Assembly (NCBI GenBank): GCA_963747335.1
Contig: CAVVEV010000003.1
Coordinates: forward strand, 496,001-560,000
Length of the DNA: 64,000 nucleotides
Direction of reading: 5' to 3'
Origin: Prado023 sp963747335
GTDB taxonomy: Bacteria; Actinomycetota; Actinomycetes; S36-B12; CAIYMF01
Shown piece by piece: positions 27,168 to 35,928 of this stretch (within the stretch, counting starts at the first letter, position 1; each line of letters starts with the position of its first letter). The position numbers and the translations under genes were made by a program. The notes under the pieces were generated by a model that had not been told where the DNA came from, searched no databases, and was given only the letters and a program-made list of their open reading frames with translations.

Positions 27168-27266
27168 GCCCGATCTGGGGCCATTGCTCCATTCGAGGGC
27201 CCGCCGATCGGGCGAACCAGACGGCATGGGCTGCACGGCGTGCATCACTGCCCCGATGTCTGAGGC

Positions 27267-27845
27267 ATGAGTACCGTCCGCGCGTCTGGCCTGAGGAAGT
27301 TGGCGGCCTCACTGGCCGTCGGATGTGTGGCGCTCGCCGGAATGCCCGGCGCCTCGGCCGCACCGGCACCCGCAGCGGTGGCGCAGCTCGCGGTGCCCGC
27401 CGTCGGTGGCTCAGCCGAGCAGGACGGCTTCGAGGCCGAGGTTCTGCGCCTGACCAACGAGGCGCGCAGCAAGTCCCGCAAGTGCGGCGGGAAGAAGATG
27501 AAGCGTGTCCGCCCGGTCTCGTGGAACGGCGTCCTCGCGGCGACCGCCAACGAGCACAGCGCCGACATGGCGACCAACGACTACTTCTCGCACTACACGC
27601 CGTCAGGGGCATCCCCGTTCCAGCGCATGCGCGCCGCCGGCTACAGCTATCGCGCTGCCGGGGAGAACATCGCCGCGGGCAGGAGTCTCGCCGATCCGGC
27701 CGCTGTCGTGCAGGCGTGGCTCAAGAGCCCCGGTCACTGCAAGGTGATCATGAACGGCAAGTACAAGGAGCTCGGAGTCGGGCGCGTCGAGGGGCCCGGC
27801 AAGTGGGGCGTCTACTGGACGCAGAACTTCGGAACCCACAAGTAG
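27267..27845 (+). CDS. secreted CAP (SCP/PR-1) domain protein
   Basis: The 192-residue protein has a signal peptide (LRKLAASLAVGCVALAGMPG, Ala-rich cleavage region near residue 32) and one CAP domain. LTNEARSKS, the His in NEHSADMATNDYFSHYTP, AGENIAAG and WLKSPGHCKVIM are the four family blocks, including the two His and the Glu that form the cavity. One Cys (SRKCGGKK) may pair with that of GHCKV. Bacterial CAP proteins are secreted with unclear roles, possibly lipid binding or cell-wall related. It follows the surface protein after a terminator, so both belong to an extracellular accessory block. Confidence 0.9.
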   Translation: MSTVRASGLRKLAASLAVGCVALAGMPGASAAPAPAAVAQLAVPAVGGSAEQDGFEAEVLRLTNEARSKSRKCGGKKMKRVRPVSWNGVLAATANEHSADMATNDYFSHYTPSGASPFQRMRAAGYSYRAAGENIAAGRSLADPAAVVQAWLKSPGHCKVIMNGKYKELGVGRVEGPGKWGVYWTQNFGTHK

Positions 27846-27912
27846 GTCCGTGCGCCTTCGGCCGCCATTGTGGGCACGTCGCACATTCGACCACGGGCCC
27901 TCCGAGCCCCCA

Positions 27913-28887
27913 TCAGCTGTGGAGCACGCCACGCGTGCGCGCCACATCCTCGGCCATCTGCTCGATGAGGTCGCCGATCGAGTCGAAGCGCAGCATCGGC
28001 CTGATCCGCTCCACGAACTCGACGTCTGCCCACTGGCCGTACACGTCGTAGCCCTCGGGCGCATCGAGCACGTACGCCTCGACCCTCCGCGACTCGCCAT
28101 CGAACGTGGGGTTGGTGCCCACGGAGATGGCCGCTGGCCACCAGCCCGGTGCGCCGTCTGCCTGGAAGCGACCCGCGTAGACCCCATCGCCGGGCACGGC
28201 CATCGAATCCGCGACGTCAACATTGGCTGTCGGATATCCGAGTTCCCGGCCACGATGATCGCCGTGCACCACCGGACCGGACACTCTGTGCAGACGCCCC
28301 AGCGCCGCCGCGGCGCCCACCACATCTCCGCCGGCCACCATCGCGCGTATCTGGGTCGAGGAGACCGCCACAAGGCCGTCAGCGGGGTCTGAGGCAGCCC
28401 CAGTCGCATCGAGTGGCTCCAGGTCGACCACTGTGACGTCGAAGCCCAGCTCGCGGCCCAGCTCGGTCAGGAGCGCCACGTCGCCGGCGGCGCGATGACC
28501 GAACCGGAAGTTGCGCCCCACCACGACGTGACGCGCGTTGAGCGTGTCCGCCAGCACCCGCGACGCGAACCGCTCGGCCGACTCCGACGCCAGCTCGGGG
28601 GTGAACTGGACGATGAGCACACCCTCGAGGCCCTCCGCCTCGAACAGCTCCAGCCTGTGCTCCATGGAGGTGAGCAGGGGCGGGGTCATGTCGGGTCGGA
28701 TCACCGACAGCGGGTGGGGATCGAAGGTCACCGCCACCGGCAGCAGCCCACCATCGGCCGCTGCGACCGCTCGGTCCAGGAGGACCCGGTGCCCCCGGTG
28801 GACACCGTCGAAGGCGCCGATCGTGACGGAGGTCGCCGGGAGGTCACTGGGGACCTCGTCGCACCCACGCCACACATGCATGCGCAT
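27913..28887 (-). CDS. ribF: bifunctional riboflavin kinase/FAD synthetase
   Basis: RibF phosphorylates riboflavin to FMN and adenylylates FMN to FAD. The N-terminal nucleotidyltransferase block is TIGAFDGVHRGHR, and the flavokinase domain has VVHGDHRGRELGYPTANVDV, then PGDGVYAG and GTNPTFDG. The 324-residue length is typical. Start ATG 28887 (or ATG 28881). It lies downstream of the truB block, from which an M24 peptidase gene on the opposite strand separates it. Confidence 0.95.
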   Translation of the reverse strand: MRMHVWRGCDEVPSDLPATSVTIGAFDGVHRGHRVLLDRAVAAADGGLLPVAVTFDPHPLSVIRPDMTPPLLTSMEHRLELFEAEGLEGVLIVQFTPELASESAERFASRVLADTLNARHVVVGRNFRFGHRAAGDVALLTELGRELGFDVTVVDLEPLDATGAASDPADGLVAVSSTQIRAMVAGGDVVGAAAALGRLHRVSGPVVHGDHRGRELGYPTANVDVADSMAVPGDGVYAGRFQADGAPGWWPAAISVGTNPTFDGESRRVEAYVLDAPEGYDVYGQWADVEFVERIRPMLRFDSIGDLIEQMAEDVARTRGVLHS

Positions 28888-28923
28888 ACCCTGCCATGTC
28901 CGATCCGCCAGCGAGGAATCCCG

Positions 28924-28951
28924 GTGGGTCCGCGGCATGCCGCGGATCCAC
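28924..28951. promoter_or_regulatory. 28-bp near-perfect palindrome between ribF and the M24 peptidase gene
   Basis: The arms GTGGGTCCGCGGCA and TGCCGCGGATCCAC pair completely apart from one G/T position; the central 18 bp are a perfect palindrome. It lies in the 208-bp divergent spacer, 36 bp before ribF. It is a candidate operator for a dimeric regulator, or a hairpin in the ribF leader. Confidence 0.4.
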
Positions 28952-29081
28952 ACACGTCGTCGGCGCCGCGCCGACCGCGCGCACGGTCCGCAGTGGCGAG
29001 CAACGGCACTCGGGAATCCGGACGAACCCGAGCCACTGGATGGTGGACCGATCGACAGGGCGGTGCGGACCGTTGCCCCAG

Positions 29082-29087
29082 TAGACT
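29082..29087 (+). promoter_or_regulatory. -10-like box for the leaderless M24 peptidase gene
   Basis: TAGACT, a strong actinobacterial -10 match, lies 8 nt before ATG 29096, and there is no Shine-Dalgarno sequence. Confidence 0.5.
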
Positions 29088-29095
29088 CGTCAGGC

Positions 29096-30610
29096 ATGGC
29101 AGCCGATGACCTCATGACCTCGCCCGCTGAGTCCGAGCACGCGCCCGACCTCACCCCTCCCGCGATCCGGAAGCGGCCGTCGATGAGCCGCCACCTCGTC
29201 GACTGGCTGGGCCATGACTGGGAGCCGGCTCCCAGGATGCCCCACCCCGCCGAGGGGTCGGGCGTCGCGGCCCACACGCTCGCGCGCCGAGCCGCCCTCT
29301 CGGAGCACTTCGCCGGCCAGCTGATCGTCGTCCCGTCGGGCCTCATGAAGACCCGGGCCAACGACACCGAGTACCCGTTCCGTGCCGCCTCGGCGTTCGT
29401 CTGGCTGACCGGCGAGACCGTCGAGGGCGCGGTGCTGGTCATGACCCCCCGCAGCGCCGGCCCGGGACATGACTCAACCCTCTACGTACGCGAGTACCAC
29501 CACGCCGGATCGGAGGGGTACTTCACCGACCATCAGTTCGGTGCCATCTGGGTCGGCAACGTCCCAACGCCCGACGAGACCGGTGATCTGCTGGGCATCG
29601 CGTCCCGCCCGCTCTCGGAACTCCCCCGCGCCCTCGAGGCCTGGCGGGACCAGGAGTGCGCCGTGCTGGCCGGGCACGATGCCATTGTCGACCCGCTCCT
29701 CCCGCGCGGCACGGGGCAGAAGCTCGTCGCCGTCATCGACGAGCTGCGCCTGGCCAAGGACGACTGGGAGATCTCCCGCCTGCAGCATGCGTGCGACGCG
29801 ACCGCGCGCGGGTTCGCCGATGTCGTCCGCGAGATCCCGCTGGTCCTCGACCGACCGGTGCGCGGTGAGCGCTGGCTCGAGGGCACCTTCTGGCGTCGCG
29901 CGCGGCTGGAGGGCAACGAGGTCGGCTACACCTCCATCGTCGGGTCGGGGGCGAACGGCACCACGCTGCACTGGTGGCGCAACAACGGCCGGCTCCGCTC
30001 CGGTGACCTGTTGCTGGCGGACATGGGCGTCGAATCCGAGGAGATCCACACCGCCGACGTGACCCGCACGTTCCCGCTCACCGGCGAGTGGTCACCCACC
30101 CAGCGCACGGTGTACGCGGCTGTCCTCGAGGCGCAGACCGCCGGCATTGAGGAGTGCCGAATCGGCAACGACTTCCTCGCCGCGAACCGCGCCTGCATGC
30201 GTGTGCTGGCCGAGCACCTGCACTCGTGGGGCATCCTCGACGTCGCCCCTGATGTCTCGTGCAGCGAGGACCCGGAGCAGCCGGGTGCCGGCCACCACCG
30301 CCGCTGGACGCTGCACGGGGTCTCCCACAGCCTGGGGCTGGACGTCCACGACTGCGCCCAGGCCCGCGAGGATGCCTACATGCACGGGTCGCTGGGGATC
30401 AACCACGTGCTCACCGTCGAGCCCGGCCTCTACTTCCAGGTCAACGACCTGTCGGTCCCAGCGGAGTTCCGCGGGATCAGCGTGCGGATCGAGGACGACA
30501 TCCAGGTCACGGCCCACGGACCGGTGAACCTCTCCGGGGCGCTCCCCCGCGACCCCGACGCCATCACCGCCTGGATGCGCGAGGCCCAGGCCACGCCGTT
30601 GGAGTTCTGA
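29096..30610 (+). CDS. pepP: M24 family Xaa-Pro aminopeptidase (aminopeptidase P)
   Basis: This 504-residue metallopeptidase has an N-terminal aminopeptidase P domain (GLMKTRANDTEYPFRAASAF, FVWLTGE) and the C-terminal pita-bread catalytic domain. Metal ligands are visible: Asp in LLADMGVE, Asp in TADVTRTFPL, His in HGVSHSLGLDVHD, Glu in LTVEPGLYF, and Glu in SVRIEDDI. It removes N-terminal residues preceding proline. It is inserted on the plus strand between ribF and truB, which are neighbours in many actinobacteria. Confidence 0.92.
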   Translation: MAADDLMTSPAESEHAPDLTPPAIRKRPSMSRHLVDWLGHDWEPAPRMPHPAEGSGVAAHTLARRAALSEHFAGQLIVVPSGLMKTRANDTEYPFRAASAFVWLTGETVEGAVLVMTPRSAGPGHDSTLYVREYHHAGSEGYFTDHQFGAIWVGNVPTPDETGDLLGIASRPLSELPRALEAWRDQECAVLAGHDAIVDPLLPRGTGQKLVAVIDELRLAKDDWEISRLQHACDATARGFADVVREIPLVLDRPVRGERWLEGTFWRRARLEGNEVGYTSIVGSGANGTTLHWWRNNGRLRSGDLLLADMGVESEEIHTADVTRTFPLTGEWSPTQRTVYAAVLEAQTAGIEECRIGNDFLAANRACMRVLAEHLHSWGILDVAPDVSCSEDPEQPGAGHHRRWTLHGVSHSLGLDVHDCAQAREDAYMHGSLGINHVLTVEPGLYFQVNDLSVPAEFRGISVRIEDDIQVTAHGPVNLSGALPRDPDAITAWMREAQATPLEF

Positions 30611-30724
30611 GCCTGCTGGCGAACCCACGACGAACAATGTGGCAACTCGTTGCTGCCCTTGCGGCAACTTCCACCCGAATTGATGACCCGCGGCCCTCGC
30701 GGGCGTGGCCGTCAAGGGATCGGC
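30611..30724. other. convergent spacer pepP/truB with hairpins
   Basis: This 114-bp spacer between convergent genes contains GCAAC/GTTGC arms in alternative pairings (30641-30667) and the GC hairpin at 30687-30703. Part of it resembles the sequence at 38840-38892. Confidence 0.5.
30687..30703. terminator. candidate bidirectional terminator
   Basis: CCCGCG-GCCCT-CGCGGG, six base pairs, lies between the convergent pepP and truB stops. Confidence 0.4.
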
Positions 30725-31756
30725 CTACGGCTGGGAGAACACCGCCAGGTACTCGGCCGTGTCGTCGGGGCGAGGTCGGGCCAGGGCGAGGAACTCCCCG
30801 TCGGGGGCGAACAGCGCGTGGGGGGGCGGCAGGTGCTCGGACCAGTCGGGGGTGTGCTCGTGAGCGGCCTCGAGGGCGGCCCGATGGGGATCGGGGACGG
30901 ACTCAGTGATGGTGTCGGGCCTCGTCGCACGCGCCCAGGCCATGCCCAACTCGATCGTGCGGCCGTACCGCACGGCGTTGGAGTCTGCAGCGGTGAGGGT
31001 GACGGACGGGAAGGCGGCATGTGCCACCGAGGCCATGTCGGACACCTCGAGCTCGTCAGCGAGGTGCTCCAGGGTGCGAGCCCCGGCCAGGTCGAAGCAC
31101 CCGACCCGGGTGCGCCTCAGGGCGGTCAGATGCCCGCCGACACCGAGCGCCTCACCGAGGTCTCGGGCCAGGGCCCTGATGTACGTCCCCGAGGAGCAGG
31201 TGACCACGACGTCGACGTCCAACACCCCCAAGTCAGGATCCGGACGCAGCGCACGCACGTCGAACGCCCCCACCATCACTGGCCGCGCCGGCAGGGTGAC
31301 GTCCTCACCGGAGCGCACGCGGTCGTGCGAGCGCCGGCCCTCGACCTTGATCGCCGAGACCGACGACGGCCGCTGCATGATCGGCCCGGTGAGCGAGGCG
31401 ATCACGGGGGCCAGGTCGGCGAAGGTCAACGAATCGGCCGGTGCCCCGGCCAGGCGCTCCGCCTCCGCATCGTCGGTGACTGTGGACCATCCCAGTCGGA
31501 TCGTCGCCGTGTACGTCTTGTCCGAGCCGCTGATGTGGCCCAGGAGGCGGGTGGCCCGACCGATGCCCACGACCAGGACGCCGGTCGCCATGGGGTCCAG
31601 GGTCCCGGCGTGACCGACCCGGCGGGTGCCGGCGATCCGGCGCATCCGCGACACCACGTCGTGGGAGGTCCAGCCCGCGGGCTTGTCGACGATGACGATT
31701 CCCTCGGCAGGTCTGACGACGTCCGCCCTGGCCGAATCGGTGGCAGTCTCTGACAA
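30725..31756 (-). CDS. truB: tRNA pseudouridine(55) synthase
   Basis: TruB converts U55 of the tRNA T-loop to pseudouridine. The 343-residue protein has VDKPAGWTSHDVV and the catalytic Asp in GHAGTLDPMATGVL, followed by KTYTATIRLG, CSSGTYIRALARDLG and a C-terminal PUA-like region. No ATG or GTG occurs near the conserved start; the only suitable codon is TTG 31756, one nucleotide after the rbfA TGA, which suggests coupled reinitiation. Confidence 0.93.
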   Translation of the reverse strand: MSETATDSARADVVRPAEGIVIVDKPAGWTSHDVVSRMRRIAGTRRVGHAGTLDPMATGVLVVGIGRATRLLGHISGSDKTYTATIRLGWSTVTDDAEAERLAGAPADSLTFADLAPVIASLTGPIMQRPSSVSAIKVEGRRSHDRVRSGEDVTLPARPVMVGAFDVRALRPDPDLGVLDVDVVVTCSSGTYIRALARDLGEALGVGGHLTALRRTRVGCFDLAGARTLEHLADELEVSDMASVAHAAFPSVTLTAADSNAVRYGRTIELGMAWARATRPDTITESVPDPHRAALEAAHEHTPDWSEHLPPPHALFAPDGEFLALARPRPDDTAEYLAVFSQP

Positions 31757-31757
31757 C

Positions 31758-32252
31758 TCAGTCGTCGGTCTCTGCGAGCGAACGCGACAGTGCAGCGTCG
31801 CCTTCGAGGGACTCCTCGTCCTCGCGAGGGGCCTTGTAGGGATCCGGCTCCCCGGCATACTCCGCCCCGACACGGACCGCGGCGACGGCCGCGTCCGTGG
31901 CTGCCGCCTTGGCCAGCAGGTCATCGATGTGCCGGGCGTTCTCCGGAACCGCGTCTGCGATGAACGTCAATGAGGGGGTGTGCCGCACGCCGGTCTGCCG
32001 ACCGACCTCGGTGCGCAGGATCCCCTTGGCGGACTCGAGCGCTGCAGCGGTCTCTGCCAGCTCCTCCGGCGTCCCGAGCACTGTGTAGAACACGGTCGCC
32101 TCGCGCATGTCGTTGGTCACGCGGGCGTCCGTGATGGTCACGAAGCCGAGCCTCGGGTCCTTGACCCGGGTCTCCAGGGTCTGGGCCACGATGACCTTGA
32201 CCCTGTCTGCCAACCGGCGCACCCGCGCCTCATGGGCTCCCACGATGCCCAC
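31758..32252 (-). CDS. rbfA: 30S ribosome-binding factor A
   Basis: RbfA is a KH-like cold-shock and 16S-maturation factor. The 164-residue product has RVRRLADRVKVIVAQTLE, DPRLGFVTITDARVTNDM, ATVFYTVLG and RHTPSLTFIAD, all family features. A charged C-terminal tail follows. GTG 32252 (alternative GTG 32243). Order infB-ylxP-rbfA-truB is conserved. Confidence 0.95.
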   Translation of the reverse strand: MGIVGAHEARVRRLADRVKVIVAQTLETRVKDPRLGFVTITDARVTNDMREATVFYTVLGTPEELAETAAALESAKGILRTEVGRQTGVRHTPSLTFIADAVPENARHIDDLLAKAAATDAAVAAVRVGAEYAGEPDPYKAPREDEESLEGDAALSRSLAETDD

Positions 32253-32305
32253 CTCCTCGTCCAGTCCCCGTACCAGTGCGGCTTCTGCCGCGACCTGCGC
32301 CCAGC

Positions 32306-32602
32306 TCAGTCGTCGTCACCGACGAACCGTTGCCGGGCGCCCACCACCACGAACTCCGGCCGTTCCGCCACCAGCCGCTCGCAGGCGTCGAGCACCTGCC
32401 GACAGTGCGCCAGATCGGGACCGACCACTGCGACCCCGACCAGTGTGCGCCGGTGGAGGTCCAGATGGCCAGCCTCGGACGCCGCCACATCGAACCGGCG
32501 GCGCAACTCGGCCACCAGCCCCCGCACGTGGCTGCGCTTGTCCTTCAACGAACGGACGTCGGTGGGGAGCAGCAGGTCGACATCAAGGATCCCGACGAAC
32601 AC
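32306..32602 (-). CDS. ylxP: DUF503 (YlxP-like) protein
   Basis: This 98-residue protein is of the DUF503/YlxP family, found next to infB-rbfA and thought to assist ribosome assembly, though not characterised in detail. SLKDKRSHVRGLVAELRRRF and VGVAVVGPDLAHC match the family. GTG 32602 lies 16 nt after the infB stop. Confidence 0.88.
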   Translation of the reverse strand: MFVGILDVDLLLPTDVRSLKDKRSHVRGLVAELRRRFDVAASEAGHLDLHRRTLVGVAVVGPDLAHCRQVLDACERLVAERPEFVVVGARQRFVGDDD

Positions 32603-32618
32603 CGCTGCTCCCCCACCC

Positions 32619-35495
32619 TCAGTCGCGGGACTTCTCCCGCATCTCGAACGTCTCGATCACGTCATCGACCTTGATGTCGTTGAACGACCCCAGGCCGATG
32701 CCGCACTCGTAGCCCTCGCGGACCTCGGTGACGTCATCCTTGAACCGCCGCAGCGAGCCGACTGTGAGGTTGTCCGCCACCACGACACCGTCGCGGACCA
32801 GGCGCGCCTTGCTGTTGCGCTTGATCTCCCCGGAACGCACGAGCGTTCCGGCGATAGTGCCGAACTTGGAGCTCTTGAAGACCTCGCGCACCTCGGCGGT
32901 GCCCAGCTGGGCCTCCTCGTACTCCGGCTTGAGCATGCCCTTGAGGGCCGCCTCGATGTCATCGATCGCCGAGTAGATGACGTTGTAGTACCGGATGTCC
33001 ACACCCTCGCGGTCGGCGAGCTCGGTGGCCTTCCCCTGCGGCCGGACGTTGAAGCCGATGATGACGGCCTTCGACGCTGCGGCGAGCATGACGTTGGTCT
33101 CGGTGATCGCACCGACACCGCGGTCGATGATCCGCAGGTTGACCTCCTCGCCGACATCGATCTGCATCAGCGAGTCCTCGAGGGCCTCCACCGATCCGGA
33201 CACGTCGCCCTTGAGGATCAGGTTGAGCTCCTGGACCTCGCCGGTCTCCAGCTGCTTGAGGAAGTCCTCGAGCGTCCGGCGGCCGCGCCGCTTGGCCAGC
33301 TGGGCGTTGCGCTCGCGGGCCTGACGGGTCTGGGCGATCTGACGCGCGACTCGGTCCTCGCCGACGACGAGGAACGAGTCGCCGGCACCGGGGACGGACG
33401 TCAGCCCGAGGACTTGGACCGGACGCGCCGGGGTGGCCTCGTCCACGGGATCGCCGTGCTCGTCGAGCATGGCGCGCACGCGCCCGAAGGCGTCGCCCGC
33501 CACGATCGAGTCGCCCGGACGCAACGTGCCGCGCTGGACCAGCACCGTGGCCACCGGGCCGCGTCCGCGGTCGAGGTGCGCCTCGATCGCCACGCCCTGC
33601 GCGTCCTGCTTGGGGTTGGCCCGCAGGTCCAGGGTGGCATCCGCTGTCAGCACGAGCGCCTCGAGCAGGGCGTCGATGTTCAGGCGCCCCTTGGCCGAGA
33701 CGTCGACGAACATGGTGTCGCCGCCGAACTCCTCGGCCACCAGACCGTACTCAGTGAGCTGTCCGCGCACCTTGACGGGGTCGGCGCCCTCCTTGTCGAT
33801 CTTGTTGACCGCCACGACGATCGGCACACCGGCGGCCTGCGCGTGGTTCAGCGCCTCCACCGTCTGGGGCTTCACGCCATCGTCGGCCGCCACGACCAGG
33901 ACCGCGATGTCGGTCACCTGGGCACCACGGGCACGCATGGCGGTGAATGCCTCGTGGCCCGGGGTGTCGATGAAGGTCAGCGTGCGCTCGGCGCCGCCCA
34001 CCGGGACGGTCACCTGGTAGGCGCCGATGTGCTGGGTGATGCCACCGGCCTCGCCCTCGACCACCTTCGTGGAGCGGATCGCGTCGAGCAGCTTGGTCTT
34101 GCCGTGGTCGACGTGACCCATGACCGTGACGACCGGGGGTCGCACGACCAGGTCGGAGTCGTCGCCCTCGTCCTCGCCGAACTCGAGGTCGAAGGTGCCC
34201 AGCAGCTCGCGGTCCTCGTCCTCGGGGGAGACGACCTGGACGTCGAAGTCCAGCTCCTGGCCCAGCAGGCGCAGGGTGTCGTCATCGACCGACTGTGTGG
34301 CCGTGAGCATCTCGCCCAGCTTGAACATCACAGTGACCAGGTCGGCCGCCGAGCAGTTGATCCGCTCGGCGAAGTCGGTCAGCGACGCGCCGCGGGGCAG
34401 CCGGACGACCGCGCCGTTGCCGCGAGGGAGCCGCACGCCACCGATCGCTGGGGCCTGCATGTTCTCGTACTCCTGGCGCTTGGCGCGCTTGGACTTGCGG
34501 CCCTTGGTCGGCCGACCGCCGGGGCGACCGAAGGCGCCCGCCGTGCCACCGCGTCCGGGGCCACCGGGACGGCCACCCCCACCGGGGCGTCCGGGCGCAC
34601 CAGCGCCCGGACCACCGGGTCGGTAGCCACCGGGAGCACCGGTACCGCCACCGGCACCACCCGGACCACCGGGACGGAAACCGCCGGGACCACCGGGACG
34701 TGCACCGCCGGCTCCGGGACCACCGGGACGACCGGGAGCCCCACCGGGACCACCGGGACGCGATCCGGGACCGCCCGGACGTGCGCCCGGGCCACCGGGA
34801 CGCCCGGGGGCACCGGGACGGACAGCCGGACGTGGGGGCATCGAGCCGGGGTTCGGCCGGGGTCCACCCGGACCCGCCGGGGCGGGCGGACGGGGAGCCA
34901 CGGGACCGGCAGCGGCGGGGGCCGGTCGGCCCATCCCGGAGCCGGAGAAGGGGTTGTTGCCGGGACGTGGCCCGGGACTCGGGCGGCCCATGCCGGGGCT
35001 GCCGTATGGGTTGTTCCCCGGACGCGGACCCGGAGCCGGGCGAGCTGCAGTGCCGCCCTCGGCGGGCGCTTCGGTGCTCGCGGCCGCCGCAGCCGGGGCT
35101 GCAGGCGTGGCCGGCGTTGTGGGGGCTGGAGCTGCGGGAGCGGCTGGGGCTGCGGGCGCGGGCGCGGGCGCGGCCAACTCGGCCGGCACGACTGGCGCGG
35201 CTTGCGCGGCTGGCGTTGCGGGGGTCGCCGGAGCCTCCGAGGCCGCGGAAGCGGCCGGCGCGCTCTCAGCGGGAGCGGAGGGCTTGGGTCCAGGCTTGCC
35301 CGGGGTCGCTCCCCCGGTCGCCTTGGGTGCGGCGGGCTTCGCCGGGAACGCCTCGCGCAGCTTGCGCTCGACGGGTGCCTCGATCGTCGAGGCCGCTGAC
35401 TTCACATACTCACCGTTCGCGTTGAGCCACGTAACGGCGTCCTTGCTGGGAATACCCAACTCCTTGGCCAGTGTGCTGACCCGGACCTTCGACAC
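32619..35495 (-). CDS. infB: translation initiation factor IF-2
   Basis: IF-2 is the GTPase that places initiator tRNA on the 30S subunit. The 958-residue protein has an N-terminal IF2_N domain (STLAKELGIPSKDAVTWLN), then 300 or so residues of Ala/Pro- and Gly/Pro/Arg-rich low complexity (34540-34930 is a PGGPG repeat), a second IF2_N (LTDFAERINCSAADLVTVMF), and the G domain with GHVDHGKT, DTPGHEAF and NKID. Domains II-IV follow. Actinobacterial IF-2 proteins carry similar long linkers. Confidence 0.97.
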   Translation of the reverse strand: MSKVRVSTLAKELGIPSKDAVTWLNANGEYVKSAASTIEAPVERKLREAFPAKPAAPKATGGATPGKPGPKPSAPAESAPAASAASEAPATPATPAAQAAPVVPAELAAPAPAPAAPAAPAAPAPTTPATPAAPAAAAASTEAPAEGGTAARPAPGPRPGNNPYGSPGMGRPSPGPRPGNNPFSGSGMGRPAPAAAGPVAPRPPAPAGPGGPRPNPGSMPPRPAVRPGAPGRPGGPGARPGGPGSRPGGPGGAPGRPGGPGAGGARPGGPGGFRPGGPGGAGGGTGAPGGYRPGGPGAGAPGRPGGGGRPGGPGRGGTAGAFGRPGGRPTKGRKSKRAKRQEYENMQAPAIGGVRLPRGNGAVVRLPRGASLTDFAERINCSAADLVTVMFKLGEMLTATQSVDDDTLRLLGQELDFDVQVVSPEDEDRELLGTFDLEFGEDEGDDSDLVVRPPVVTVMGHVDHGKTKLLDAIRSTKVVEGEAGGITQHIGAYQVTVPVGGAERTLTFIDTPGHEAFTAMRARGAQVTDIAVLVVAADDGVKPQTVEALNHAQAAGVPIVVAVNKIDKEGADPVKVRGQLTEYGLVAEEFGGDTMFVDVSAKGRLNIDALLEALVLTADATLDLRANPKQDAQGVAIEAHLDRGRGPVATVLVQRGTLRPGDSIVAGDAFGRVRAMLDEHGDPVDEATPARPVQVLGLTSVPGAGDSFLVVGEDRVARQIAQTRQARERNAQLAKRRGRRTLEDFLKQLETGEVQELNLILKGDVSGSVEALEDSLMQIDVGEEVNLRIIDRGVGAITETNVMLAAASKAVIIGFNVRPQGKATELADREGVDIRYYNVIYSAIDDIEAALKGMLKPEYEEAQLGTAEVREVFKSSKFGTIAGTLVRSGEIKRNSKARLVRDGVVVADNLTVGSLRRFKDDVTEVREGYECGIGLGSFNDIKVDDVIETFEMREKSRD

Positions 35496-35592
35496 TTCTC
35501 TCCTCGTCTTGGTCCGAGCCCCTGGTGTCGCCTCAGGGCACGGACCGCTGGTTGCTGGTGGGCACGCTCATCGCAGCGAGCTCATTGAGTGC

Positions 35593-35928
35593 TCATTTCC
35601 ATTCGCTCCTCAACCGTTGAAGTGCGGTCTTGTCGTCGTCTGTCGCTGCCTCGATGAACGCGCGCACGGCCGCGGTGTCGAGAGCTCCCTGGACCCGCAG
35701 GGCCCGTGAGAACGCCCGTCGCCGCTCCGCCAGGTCCAGGCAGCTGATCGTGGGATGCAGGTACGCACCTCGACCGGGTTGCCGGAACCGTGGATCCGGG
35801 AGGCACAGGCCGTCCCGGGCGGTGACCCGAAGCAGTTCGGACTTGCCTGCCCGAACGCGGCACCCGACACACGTTCGCGTCGGCTGGCCCTGTTGGGCAG
35901 ACGTTCCAGAGTCTAGCGTGGATGTCAC
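35593..35928 (-). CDS. ylxR: YlxR family RNA-binding protein
   Basis: This 111-residue protein of the DUF448/YlxR family is encoded between nusA and infB; family members bind RNA and act in transcription or RNase P regulation in some bacteria. PTRTCVGCRVRAGKSELLR and PGRGAYLHPTISC are the signature blocks. GTG 35928 overlaps the nusA stop as GTGA. Confidence 0.9.
   Translation of the reverse strand: MTSTLDSGTSAQQGQPTRTCVGCRVRAGKSELLRVTARDGLCLPDPRFRQPGRGAYLHPTISCLDLAERRRAFSRALRVQGALDTAAVRAFIEAATDDDKTALQRLRSEWK

Noticed and set aside
25571..27184. Long antisense frame opposite the surface protein
   Set aside because: Generated by codon bias of the repeats; no start site, family motif or ribosome binding site.
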